Shown here: positions 43,133-50,863 of the stretch, piece by piece
How positions within the stretch are numbered: position 1 is the first letter of the stretch
Layout of the letters: each line of letters starts with the position of its first letter
Source: RUG13409 sp045546135
Lineage (GTDB): Bacteria > Bacillota > Clostridia > Peptostreptococcales > Anaerovoracaceae
Direction: 5' to 3'
Length of the DNA: 64,000 nucleotides
NCBI GenBank assembly: GCA_045546135.1
Contig: JAZQCD010000004.1
Span: 60,735-124,734, forward strand
The notes under the pieces: generated by a model
The model's input: only the letters and a program-made list of their open reading frames with translations
Database searches by the model: none
Told to the model about the DNA's origin: nothing
Made by a program: the position numbers and the translations under genes

Positions 43133-43726
43133 TTACATTCCGAACAATCCGGATACGAGGCCGGAGAAGCCTAAGAAAGAAAGGCTGACTATAGCGGCTG
43201 AGACCAATGTGCTTGCAACTCCCTTGAAAGCTTCCGGATAGTCGTTGGTCTCGATCCTGCTCCTTACTCCTGCAAAGAGGAACATGGCCAGCATGAAACC
43301 AAGGCCCGAACCAAAGGAGTTAAGAAGTGATGTTCCGAAATCGTATTCGTTAGTTATGTTGAGTACGCATACGCCGAGTACTGCGCAGTTGGTGGTGATC
43401 AGAGGAAGGTATACACCAAGTGACTTATGAAGACTTGGTATGAACTTCTTGAGTATGATCTCAATGAGCTGGACCAGTGCTGCAATAACGAGTATGAATA
43501 CGAGGGTCTGCATATATCCTATGCCGTTGGGGTCTAAGAGGTAGGTCTGAATAGGCCATGTGACTGCTGTTGCAATGACCATTACTATGATAACTGCAAC
43601 GGACATACCCATAGCGCTGTCCAGTTTCTTTGAAACTCCCAGGAAGGGGCATATGCCAAGGAACTGCACCAATACATAGTTATTGGTGATCATTGCTGTG
43701 AATATTACAAATAATACTGCATTCAT
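43133..43726 (-). CDS. rnfA: Rnf complex subunit A
   Basis: 197 residues with six membrane helices. NNYVLVQFLGICPFLGVSKK carries one of the conserved Cys residues, and VYLPLITTNCAVLGVCVLN the other; together they bind the [2Fe-2S] cluster between RnfA and RnfE in solved Rnf structures. The start overlaps the rnfE stop by one base. Confidence 0.95.
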   Translation of the reverse strand: MNAVLFVIFTAMITNNYVLVQFLGICPFLGVSKKLDSAMGMSVAVIIVMVIATAVTWPIQTYLLDPNGIGYMQTLVFILVIAALVQLIEIILKKFIPSLHKSLGVYLPLITTNCAVLGVCVLNITNEYDFGTSLLNSFGSGLGFMLAMFLFAGVRSRIETNDYPEAFKGVASTLVSAAIVSLSFLGFSGLVSGLFGM

Positions 43727-44409
43727 TACTGATCACAACCTCCTTCCGTAGACTTTGAACAGAAGCTGCTTCCGGGGCAGCCCATGCACTTGTTTTGCTG
43801 CTTTTCTCTTACTCTGCCCTTTGTCACCTTGTTCATGAGAGCTATGATGCATCCGAAGATGAAGAAGCCTCCCGGTGGAAGGGTTATGAGAGAGAATGGT
43901 GTGATAGCATTTGCTGTGATGGTGATGCCGAAAAGTGTTCCTGCACCTATGAGTTCTCTGATGCATCCCATAAAGGTAAGAGCAAGCATGTAACCTATGC
44001 CCATGCCAAGTCCGTCAAGAGCTGAATCGATGACAGTATTCTTTGATGCGAACATTTCTGCTCTTCCAAGGATGATGCAGTTAACTACGATAAGAGGGAT
44101 ATATACGCCGAGAACGCTGTCAAGTTCAGGAAGGAAAGCCTTGATGACCAGCTGCACTATGGTAACGAAGGTAGCTATTACCGTAATGAAGCAAGGGATC
44201 CTGACTGCGTCCGGGATGATCCTCTTTAATGCTGAAATGAATATGTTGGAGCAGGTAAGAACGAAGGTCAATGCAAGACCCATGTAGATACCGTTCATTG
44301 CGGCTGTTGAAAGAGCCAGAGTGGGGCAAGTTCCGAGGACCAGCACCAGTATCGGGTTTTCTTTGATAAGGCCGTTTGTAAAGATCGAAAGTTTAGATTT
44401 TCTTTCCAT
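43726..44409 (-). CDS. rnfE: Rnf complex subunit E
   Basis: 227 residues with six membrane helices. NPILVLVLGTCPTLALSTAA and VYIPLIVVNCIILGRAEMFA give the two intramembrane Cys. A hydrophilic C-terminal tail with four Cys (CMGCPGSSFCSKSTEGGC) could bind a further cluster or zinc; similar tails occur in other clostridial RnfE proteins as I recall. The ATG overlaps the rnfD stop (TAATG), which leaves no room for an rnfG gene in its usual place. Confidence 0.95.
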   Translation of the reverse strand: MERKSKLSIFTNGLIKENPILVLVLGTCPTLALSTAAMNGIYMGLALTFVLTCSNIFISALKRIIPDAVRIPCFITVIATFVTIVQLVIKAFLPELDSVLGVYIPLIVVNCIILGRAEMFASKNTVIDSALDGLGMGIGYMLALTFMGCIRELIGAGTLFGITITANAITPFSLITLPPGGFFIFGCIIALMNKVTKGRVREKQQNKCMGCPGSSFCSKSTEGGCDQ

Positions 44410-45380
44410 TACTTTTTGCCTCCTTTCTCCATTCCGAAAGCGACATGCTTTGTCAGATTGTCGATATGGGGAACGAGTATGTTCATGAAGAGTATGGCGA
44501 AAGATACCCCTTCAGGATAGCTGCCGTACTGTCTGATGAGCACTGTAAGCACTCCGCATCCTATACCGAAGATGATCTTTCCTGCAGTGGTGATAGGAGA
44601 TGTAACATAATCGGTTGCCATAAAGATAGCTCCGAGCATGACGCCTCCTGCGCACACCTGGAAGATAGGATCCTCACCGAAGATGAGAGCCATTACTGCA
44701 ACGCTTCCAATGAAGCTCAAAGGGATTACAGGAGATATGACCTTGCGGATAACAAGGTATATGCCTCCGATGAGGAGAGCTGCTGCAGAGATCTCGCCGA
44801 GAGATCCGTTGATGTTACCAAGGAACATCTCAAGGTTCGTAGGTACTGCCTTGCCGCTTGCAAGAAGCGCAAGAGGAGTTGCGCCTGAAACGGCATCTGC
44901 TCCAGATGCATTGATGATGGCAAGAGACATTTTAGGTGTGACCTTCCATGTGGACATTTGAGTTGCAAAGCCTACGAAGAGAGCTATTCTTCCGACTATC
45001 GCAGGGTTTGCGAAATTCTGTCCAAGACCTCCGAAGATCTGCTTTGCAACTACTATGGCAGCAACGCATCCAATGATGGCCATCCAGTATGGCATGGATA
45101 CAGGAAGGTTAAGAGCAAGGATGAGACCTGTTACCATGGCGCTCCAGTCAGCGACTGTGTTGCTCCTTCCCATTACCCTTCTTGCAGCCCATTCGAAGAA
45201 AACGGAAGCTGCGCAGCAGACAAGTATGAGTACCAGTGCCTGCAGTCCGAAAATATATACAGCTACTGCTACCGCCGGGATAAGGGCTATGCATACATCG
45301 CGCATGATGCTTGCCGTATCCTGAGGCGAATTGACGTGAGGCGCAGCAGAAACGATCAGGTTTGTATGTTTATCTGCCAT
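44409..45380 (-). CDS. rnfD: Rnf complex subunit D
   Basis: 323 residues with about nine membrane helices. GADAVSGATPLALLASG contains the SGAT flavinylation motif for covalent FMN on Thr. FGGLGQNFANPAIVGR is another family landmark. It overlaps rnfC by one base and rnfE by one base. The RnfG subunit, which carries the second covalent FMN, is not encoded next to it. Confidence 0.95.
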   Translation of the reverse strand: MADKHTNLIVSAAPHVNSPQDTASIMRDVCIALIPAVAVAVYIFGLQALVLILVCCAASVFFEWAARRVMGRSNTVADWSAMVTGLILALNLPVSMPYWMAIIGCVAAIVVAKQIFGGLGQNFANPAIVGRIALFVGFATQMSTWKVTPKMSLAIINASGADAVSGATPLALLASGKAVPTNLEMFLGNINGSLGEISAAALLIGGIYLVIRKVISPVIPLSFIGSVAVMALIFGEDPIFQVCAGGVMLGAIFMATDYVTSPITTAGKIIFGIGCGVLTVLIRQYGSYPEGVSFAILFMNILVPHIDNLTKHVAFGMEKGGKK

Positions 45381-46708
45381 TATTTCTTTGCCTCCTTTTC
45401 TTTACGCTTTTTGTCGTCTTCCATGACGAGACCCTTTGCCATTCTGAACTCGAAGTTGAGTTGCTTTCTTGCAGGGCATACGTATGCGCAGCATCCGCAG
45501 TCCATACAGGTCATGACATTGTACTCGCGAAGAAGATCGACATTTTTGTCCTTGTATGCTCTTGAGAGTCTTGCCGGCATCAGGTTCATCGGGCATGCTT
45601 CTACGCATCTGCCGCAGTTGATGCAGGCTGTCTCTTCGGGGCGTGTTGCAAAGAGCTCGTCGAATACAAGTATTGCATTGTTGCTCTTAAGGATTGCGAA
45701 GTCATCCCTTGGGATAGCTCTTCCCATCATAGGTCCGCCGAGAAGGATCTTTTTTACTTCTCCTGTGGTACCGCCGCAGAATTCGATTATCTCGTTGATG
45801 GCTGTTCCTATTGGAGCCTCAACGTTCTGCGGACGCGCTACTATGTTTCCGTCTACTGTGAGGAACTTGGAAACAAGAGGCATTCCGGTCTCAAGGTACT
45901 GCTCAAGCTTGAGCATGGATACAGCGTTGCTGACTATGCAGCCAACATTGATAGGCAGCATACCTGCAGCGCATACTCTTCCGGTGCACTCGTAGATGAT
46001 GACACGCTCTGCTCCCTGAGGATAGGTGTGTGCAAGAGCTTTTACTTCGATGTCATCAGCTCCTTCGAGAAGCTTTCTGAAGTTTTCGATGGCATCTGGT
46101 TTGTTGTCTTCGATACCGATGTAGCCGTGCTTTATGCCAAGCCACTTCATGGTGGTCCTCATTCCGGCTATCATCTCTTTTCCGTATGCAAGCATTGCTG
46201 CATGGTCTACGGTGATGTAGGGCTCGCACTCGGCTCCGTTGAGGATGAGATATTCTGCAGCCCCTTCCGGTACGTTGTATTTGACGGACATTGGGAAGGA
46301 TGCTCCTCCTAATCCTACAAGACCGGAATCCCTGACAGCCTTAAGGAAGCTTTCCCTGCTGTCGACGACCGGCGGAACTACAGTTTCTGCGACTTCCTGT
46401 TTACCGTCGGCTTTGATTATGATGTTTGTGTCGACACGACCGTTCTGAGTCATGAACTGTTCGATGCCGACCACATCGCCTGATACACTGGCGTGTATCG
46501 GTGCGCTTACCGGCGCTTCAGAGCTTCCGATAAGCTGGCCCAGCTTCACGTGGTCTCCTACGGCCACAAGAGGCTGGCAGGGGGCGCCTATGCTCTGCGA
46601 CATGGGAATGCAGACCTGCTCGGGAAGCGGCATCGGTATGATGGGCATTCCTGCAGTGTTCTTGCAGTGGTCCACATGGGCCCCTCTGAGGTGTTTTCCT
46701 AAACTCAT
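45380..46708 (-). CDS. rnfC: Rnf complex subunit C, NADH-binding
   Basis: 442 residues. Residues of about 130-165 (GLVGLGGASFPMSVKYN and LILNGAECEPYI) form the NADH/FMN site, shared with the 51-kDa subunit of complex I. Two [4Fe-4S] motifs lie near the C-terminus: CINCGRCVEACPM and CMDCGCCAYVCPA. RnfC exchanges electrons with NAD on the cytoplasmic side. AAAGGAG precedes the ATG. First gene of the operon. Confidence 0.95.
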   Translation of the reverse strand: MSLGKHLRGAHVDHCKNTAGMPIIPMPLPEQVCIPMSQSIGAPCQPLVAVGDHVKLGQLIGSSEAPVSAPIHASVSGDVVGIEQFMTQNGRVDTNIIIKADGKQEVAETVVPPVVDSRESFLKAVRDSGLVGLGGASFPMSVKYNVPEGAAEYLILNGAECEPYITVDHAAMLAYGKEMIAGMRTTMKWLGIKHGYIGIEDNKPDAIENFRKLLEGADDIEVKALAHTYPQGAERVIIYECTGRVCAAGMLPINVGCIVSNAVSMLKLEQYLETGMPLVSKFLTVDGNIVARPQNVEAPIGTAINEIIEFCGGTTGEVKKILLGGPMMGRAIPRDDFAILKSNNAILVFDELFATRPEETACINCGRCVEACPMNLMPARLSRAYKDKNVDLLREYNVMTCMDCGCCAYVCPARKQLNFEFRMAKGLVMEDDKKRKEKEAKK

Positions 46709-46741
46709 AAAATAACTCCTTTGTTAAATACGCAAAATCTT

Positions 46742-46778
46742 GACATAAATGACACCAAAAATATGGACATATATGACA
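46742..46778 (-). repeat. 13-nt direct repeat in the rnf leader
   Basis: GACATAAATGACA (46742-46754) and GACATATATGACA (46766-46778) differ at one base and are 24 bp apart. They lie just downstream of the predicted rnf start point (about 46785) and could bind a regulator or act in the mRNA leader. Confidence 0.65.
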
Positions 46779-46791
46779 ATAATGCTCTTAA

Positions 46792-46820
46792 ATTATACGC
46801 TTAATTAATCGTTTTGTGAA
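46792..46820 (-). promoter_or_regulatory. promoter of the rnf operon
   Basis: TTCACA (46815-46820), 17 bp, TATAAT (46792-46797) on the minus strand. Predicted start about 46785, giving a leader of some 75 nt. Confidence 0.7.
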
Positions 46821-46821
46821 C

Positions 46822-46850
46822 TTGCTACATATAGTGATTAATGCTAAAAT
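46822..46850 (+). promoter_or_regulatory. promoter of the branched-chain-type binding protein gene
   Basis: TTGCTA (46822-46827), 17 bp, extended TGCTAAAAT with -10 TAAAAT (46845-46850). It is back to back with the rnf promoter. Confidence 0.6.
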
Positions 46851-46880
46851 AGTTCAGTTAATTGATTAAAATAATACAAT

Positions 46881-48440
46881 ATGAAAAAGAATACAGTACT
46901 CAAAACTTTATCATTATTTTTATGCCTTATCCTTTGTCTTGGGCTTCTTTCCGGCTGTGAGACCTGGAACAACTTCAGGAAGGCTTTTATCGATCCTCCT
47001 CAGCCCGAGGTATTTGATATAAAGATAGGCATACTCGAGCCTCAGACAGGCCGCCAGAGCTACGACGCAGAGGACGAGGTCGCAGGAATGGAGCTTGCAC
47101 ATGAAATGTTCCCCTCAGCCGGAGGATATGACATAGTGCTTCTCTATGAAGACAACCGCTCCAATACTGACATATGCAAGGAAGCAGCCCAAAAACTCAT
47201 CGACAGAGGAAGCTGCGTCATCCTTGGCAGCGTATCCGATACTCTCTCCCTTGCAGCCAGCGATGTTATCAATGAGAATCAGGTCCCTGCAATAGCAGCG
47301 ACTTGCACAGTTCCCATACTCACAAAAACGAACCCCTACTATTTAAGAGTGAATGTCATAAACAGCTTTGACGCTGAAGGCGCTTCAGAATACGCATACG
47401 ATGTACTTGAAGCAAGATCGGTAGTTGTACTCCTTCCTGAAGGAAATGACTTTGCTCAGACAAAAGCAGAAGTATTTGAAACAGACTTTGTTGAACACGT
47501 AGGTTATGACACCTTCGAGTATACATATACTGAGATAGACGAAACAGGAAAAGAAGTAGAGAAAAAGGATATGACTCCAACAGTCTATTATCTCTACATC
47601 AACGGATCGGAAACTCAGGATACCATGGATTATGTGTTCAGGGAAATGGACAAGGTCGGCTGCTACACCTTCTATTGTCCCTGCGACTCAAACACTGCTC
47701 TTCCTTGGATATTGGCTGCGCAGGAATACGAATTTCAAGACAGCAGAAAGGAAGCGGATGAATTCCCCTATGAACTTACTACCATGAGCTACACAGATGA
47801 AAACGGCAATGTGGTAGAAGAGGTAGGCTACTGGGATCAGTGGGGCAACTGGGTCAAATATGTCGCGCCTGAAGAGAATCCTTCAGAAGAACCGACAGAA
47901 GAAAAGAAGTTCACATGGATAGGCACTAACCTTTGGCAAGGCATAGAAACAAACGCTGCAAGCATATACGGAACGACTTACATGCTGGCTAACGTGTGCT
48001 ACACCCTAAGCTACGATTCCACCATAAGCCAGTCGGAAATGGCAGATGCTTTCCTTAAGGCCTATCATGAAAAATACGGGAGCGACGCAGTTCCCTCAGA
48101 CAACTTTGCTCTTGGTTTTGATTCCTACCTGCTTGCATACGAAGCCATTTCAAAGGTGATCGAAACAAGCGGCGGCGCGCTGCCTGAAGAAGGAGAAGCT
48201 GTCGCAGAAGGATCTTCCAATTCAAAGAGCGTTCTCTTTGATTCAAACAAGGTCTTTAACCGTTCCCTTCTGACCAATGCCCTTTACAAGACAAAGAACC
48301 TTATGGGAGCAACAGGCACCATAACCATAGACGAGAACGGAGACCCCACAAAGGATATAATCATCGAAGCCTTTGACGGCTACGAATTCAAGGCTGTATA
48401 TACGGCATATCCAGGCAACCTTGTAAAGGACGGAGAATGA
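46881..48440 (+). CDS. ABC-type branched-chain amino acid binding lipoprotein (Peripla_BP_6)
   Basis: 519 residues, longer than the usual 370-400. LILCLGLLSGC is the lipobox with the modified Cys at about 26. The ligand-binding fold begins at IKIGILEPQTGRQSYDAEDE and continues with VILGSVSDTLSLAASDVINE and VPAIAATCTVPILTKTNPYY, all typical of Leu/Ile/Val-binding proteins. Inserts rich in Glu and Tyr (about 215-240 and 295-345) explain the extra length. No permease or ATPase gene lies next to it. No ribosome site is apparent before the ATG. Confidence 0.82.
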   Translation: MKKNTVLKTLSLFLCLILCLGLLSGCETWNNFRKAFIDPPQPEVFDIKIGILEPQTGRQSYDAEDEVAGMELAHEMFPSAGGYDIVLLYEDNRSNTDICKEAAQKLIDRGSCVILGSVSDTLSLAASDVINENQVPAIAATCTVPILTKTNPYYLRVNVINSFDAEGASEYAYDVLEARSVVVLLPEGNDFAQTKAEVFETDFVEHVGYDTFEYTYTEIDETGKEVEKKDMTPTVYYLYINGSETQDTMDYVFREMDKVGCYTFYCPCDSNTALPWILAAQEYEFQDSRKEADEFPYELTTMSYTDENGNVVEEVGYWDQWGNWVKYVAPEENPSEEPTEEKKFTWIGTNLWQGIETNAASIYGTTYMLANVCYTLSYDSTISQSEMADAFLKAYHEKYGSDAVPSDNFALGFDSYLLAYEAISKVIETSGGALPEEGEAVAEGSSNSKSVLFDSNKVFNRSLLTNALYKTKNLMGATGTITIDENGDPTKDIIIEAFDGYEFKAVYTAYPGNLVKDGE

Positions 48441-48576
48441 GCTTTTCCTTTACATGAAAAAATATATTTGATAAAATATATTTACCCTACTTGAATAATG
48501 AAAAAGCGATAGTATAATACTATTGCTTTTATATCTAAAGATCATATCATTAAACATAAAACGGAGGAATGACACA

Positions 48577-48831
48577 ATGGCAACAAAATTACAGATCGAA
48601 GCCATAATCGATCAGATCAGACCTTTCCTGCAAAGAGACGGCGGAGACGTACAGTTCATCGACTATACAGCTGATAGTCAGGTAGTCGTAGAGCTGCAGG
48701 GTCACTGCGCAGGTTGCCCCCACGCACAGCTCACCATCAAACAGGGGATCGAGCGCATTATCAAGGAGAACTATCCTGAAGTTGCAGGCGTAAAAGCAGT
48801 CAACGACATGATGGCAGAAGGCGCTTGGTAA
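48577..48831 (+). CDS. Nfu/NifU C-terminal-type Fe-S scaffold
   Basis: 84 residues from ATG 48577 (GGAGG 10 nt upstream). The sequence RPFLQRDGGDVQFIDYTADS and CAGCPHAQLTIKQGIERIIK shows the CxxC cluster-binding pair of the NifU C-terminal domain. Nfu proteins carry [4Fe-4S] clusters to target enzymes. It is convergent with the SufB-like and SufC genes, so Fe-S functions are clustered here. Confidence 0.93.
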   Translation: MATKLQIEAIIDQIRPFLQRDGGDVQFIDYTADSQVVVELQGHCAGCPHAQLTIKQGIERIIKENYPEVAGVKAVNDMMAEGAW

Positions 48832-48850
48832 AAAAACTAATTAATCAAAT

Positions 48851-48872
48851 ACCCGGAGCAAAAGCTCCGGGT
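48851..48872. terminator. terminator-like hairpin between convergent nfu and sufB-like genes
   Basis: ACCCGGAGC (48851-48859) and GCTCCGGGT (48864-48872) around AAAA. Both sides have short ATTT-type tracts only, so its strength is uncertain. Confidence 0.65.
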
Positions 48873-48902
48873 ATTTCATGTCTGATATATTGAGTTGTTT
48901 TC

Positions 48903-49850
48903 TTATCTAAGGAATCCGTCGATGATTGCCTTTTCGGCGTCTTCTTCGGAGAGACCTAAGGTCCTTAGCTTTAATATCTGCTCTCCTGCTATCTTTCCTA
49001 TAGCTGCTTCATGAATGAGCTGAGCGTCTTCGCTGTTAGCTACAAGCTTTGGACTTGCATCTACTCTGCCGTGATCTGCTATTATACCGTCGCACTCGGA
49101 ATGACCGTAGCACTTGGTATTGCCTATGATATTGGATTGATATGCCTGAAGTGAATTTCCTTTGGCTACAGATCTTGAAATGAGGTTTACTCCTGCATCC
49201 TCTCCGTTGAGCTCTACTTCGAATTCAGTCCTTGCTTCCTCATCTCCGTCTGTAAGTATCCTCTCTCTTATGACAAGAGTCGCTCTTGCATCGAGCTTTG
49301 CTTTTGTCTGCCTGAGAGTCTTGTCTACTCCGCCGAGCTGTACAGAGTCTATCTCAAGGTAGGAATCTTCTTCCTGGAACACTTCAGTGACAGGATCTAT
49401 GATCTTCTGCGTCTCTTCAGCTCCTGTTCCGATATGTTTTTCTTCATAAAGGGCATGGGCTCCCTTAGCAAGGAAGAAACGGTGTATGCCGTTGTGCCTT
49501 GCAGGTTCACCGGTAGTTGTATGTATGCCGCAACCTGCTACTATGGTAACGTCTGCGCCCTCTCCTACATAGAAGTCATTGTATACAAGATCATCTATTC
49601 CGGAGACTGTTATGCATGCAGGGATAAAGACCTTTTCGCCCTTTGTGCCCGGCTTTATGTGTATGACGAGGCCCGGGCCGTCTTCTTTGCTGTCTATGAT
49701 TATGTTTTCAGAATCCTGCCTGCCAAGGCATCCTCCGTTGGAACGGATATTGAATGCCCCTGAAAGGAGTTCTTCTATATCTGCATCGGAAACTACTTTA
49801 AGAAGGTCCTTTGTTGCTTCGTCTACAGGTTTTCTTTCGATCGTGCTCAT
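48903..49850 (-). CDS. short SufB/SufD-type Fe-S assembly protein
   Basis: 315 residues, shorter than SufB (about 465) and SufD (about 420). The beta-helix core is visible in LVIHIKPGTKGEKVFIPACI and GADVTIVAGCGIHTTTGEPA. SFLVARGLS-type ends of SufB are represented by HEAAIGKIAGEQILKLRTLG followed by LSEEDAEKAIIDGFL. Only one SufB/D-like gene accompanies sufC, as in the minimal SmsCB system known from anaerobes and archaea. It overlaps the sufC stop by 4 nt. Confidence 0.85.
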   Translation of the reverse strand: MSTIERKPVDEATKDLLKVVSDADIEELLSGAFNIRSNGGCLGRQDSENIIIDSKEDGPGLVIHIKPGTKGEKVFIPACITVSGIDDLVYNDFYVGEGADVTIVAGCGIHTTTGEPARHNGIHRFFLAKGAHALYEEKHIGTGAEETQKIIDPVTEVFQEEDSYLEIDSVQLGGVDKTLRQTKAKLDARATLVIRERILTDGDEEARTEFEVELNGEDAGVNLISRSVAKGNSLQAYQSNIIGNTKCYGHSECDGIIADHGRVDASPKLVANSEDAQLIHEAAIGKIAGEQILKLRTLGLSEEDAEKAIIDGFLR

Positions 49851-50581
49851 CTATCCTCGCCTCCGTTTACCAGTGTGCAATTATCTCTTTCGCTGCAGTC
49901 GTTCTTGCATACGAGAGGGAATATGGTATCCCTGGATCCGTGGATACCTATGGATCCATCCTGAATAAGTACTATTTCGTCCGCTATGGAGAGTATCCTC
50001 TCCTGATGGGATATGATGATGAGAGAGCACTTCCTTGAATCCCTCAGTTCCTCAAAAACTCTTATGAGGTTGTTGAAGGACCAAAGATCTATACCTGCTT
50101 CAGGTTCATCAAACACGATGAGTTTTGAATCTCTCATAAGGACAGTGGCTATCTCTATCCTTTTTATCTCTCCTCCGGAAAGGTGAGTGTCTACCTCTCT
50201 GTCAAGGTAAGCGCTTGCCTCCATGCCCACCTGAGCAAGCACATTCACAAGTTCTTCTTCCGTTGCCGTAGTGCCCTTTGCAAGGCAAAGGAGCTCTCTT
50301 ACGGTTATGCCCTTGAACCTTACAGGCTGCTGGAAGGCATAGGATATGCCAAGGTTTGCTCTTTCTGTAGGGTCCTTGTCTGTTATGCTCTCTCCGTCTA
50401 AAAGTATATCGCCGGAGGTCACATGCTCTACTCCTGCTATCATCTTTGCAAGAGTCGTCTTTCCTCCGCCGTTAGGTCCTGTGAGGCAGACCAGTCTTCC
50501 GTCAGGAATGGTCAGGTTTATGTCCTTCAGGATCTGTCTTTCTCCTTCAGGTTGAAAATATAGGTTCTTGATCTCAAGCAT
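49847..50581 (-). CDS. sufC: SufC-type Fe-S assembly ATPase
   Basis: 244 residues from ATG 50581 (AAGGAG 9-10 nt upstream). Walker A is GPNGGGKTT, the signature LSGGEIKRIEIATVLM, Walker B LIVFDEPEAGIDL, H-loop ISHQER. SufC drives the SufB-type scaffold during cluster assembly. It is the first gene of the pair and is preceded by a 140-nt structured RNA region. The C-terminal end has three Cys (CKNDCSERDNC), unusual for SufC. Confidence 0.9.
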   Translation of the reverse strand: MLEIKNLYFQPEGERQILKDINLTIPDGRLVCLTGPNGGGKTTLAKMIAGVEHVTSGDILLDGESITDKDPTERANLGISYAFQQPVRFKGITVRELLCLAKGTTATEEELVNVLAQVGMEASAYLDREVDTHLSGGEIKRIEIATVLMRDSKLIVFDEPEAGIDLWSFNNLIRVFEELRDSRKCSLIIISHQERILSIADEIVLIQDGSIGIHGSRDTIFPLVCKNDCSERDNCTLVNGGEDR

Positions 50582-50613
50582 TTGCTTAAATTCTCCTTTA
50601 TCGATCATATATG

Positions 50614-50753
50614 CCGTGCGGGAACCATCCTTTTACGGCCCGCTCGCGCTTAGTCCTCGTGCAGCGGTTCATCAGCTCTGCCTTCGCCTTACGGCTAGTC
50701 AATCGCTGTGAACCGGCACTGCGGATGGCCTTTAAAAGGAGGCCCCCGCGCGG
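50614..50753. ncRNA. structured RNA, 6S-like rod with central bubble, or leader of sufCB
   Basis: The outer arms CCGTGCGGG (50614-50622) and CCCGCGCGG (50745-50753) pair with one mismatch. Further pairs follow inward: ATCCTTTTACGGCC-side bases with the GGCCTTTAAAAGGA side, an asymmetric bubble (about 24 nt against 11 nt), then CGGTTCA (50665-50671) with TGAACCG (50709-50715), CAGC with GCTG, and an apical hairpin with GCCTTACGGC. A long rod with a single large bubble is the form of 6S RNA. It is also directly upstream of the sufC ribosome site on the minus strand, so a regulatory leader is equally possible. The strand cannot be decided. High local GC. Confidence 0.55.
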
Positions 50754-50810
50754 TACATTGCACTTTGATATCACATTATTCTCTTAAAACCGCACGCATT
50801 ATCCTGCATT

Positions 50811-50843
50811 AAAAAAGCTGCGGTAGTATTCTACCACAGCTTT
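50811..50843 (-). terminator. terminator of the FbpABC-like operon
   Basis: AAAGCTGCGGTAG (50814-50826) and CTACCACAGCTTT (50831-50843) around TATT, followed by TTTTTT on the minus strand. Confidence 0.88.
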
Positions 50844-50863
50844 GCTTCTTTGTCTTGTTTGAT

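Noticed and set aside
44390..44430. A frameshifted or hidden rnfG between rnfD and rnfE
   Set aside because: The two genes overlap by one base and both have complete ends, so no sequence is left for it.
46814..46827. Rex half site TTGTGAA in the rnf promoter
   Set aside because: The second half (TTCACAA) is missing, so this is only the -35 area.
50740..50760. T-box-like word TACCGCG near the structured RNA
   Set aside because: It lies at the wrong end of the element, with no specifier stem or terminator pair and no aminoacylation gene downstream.
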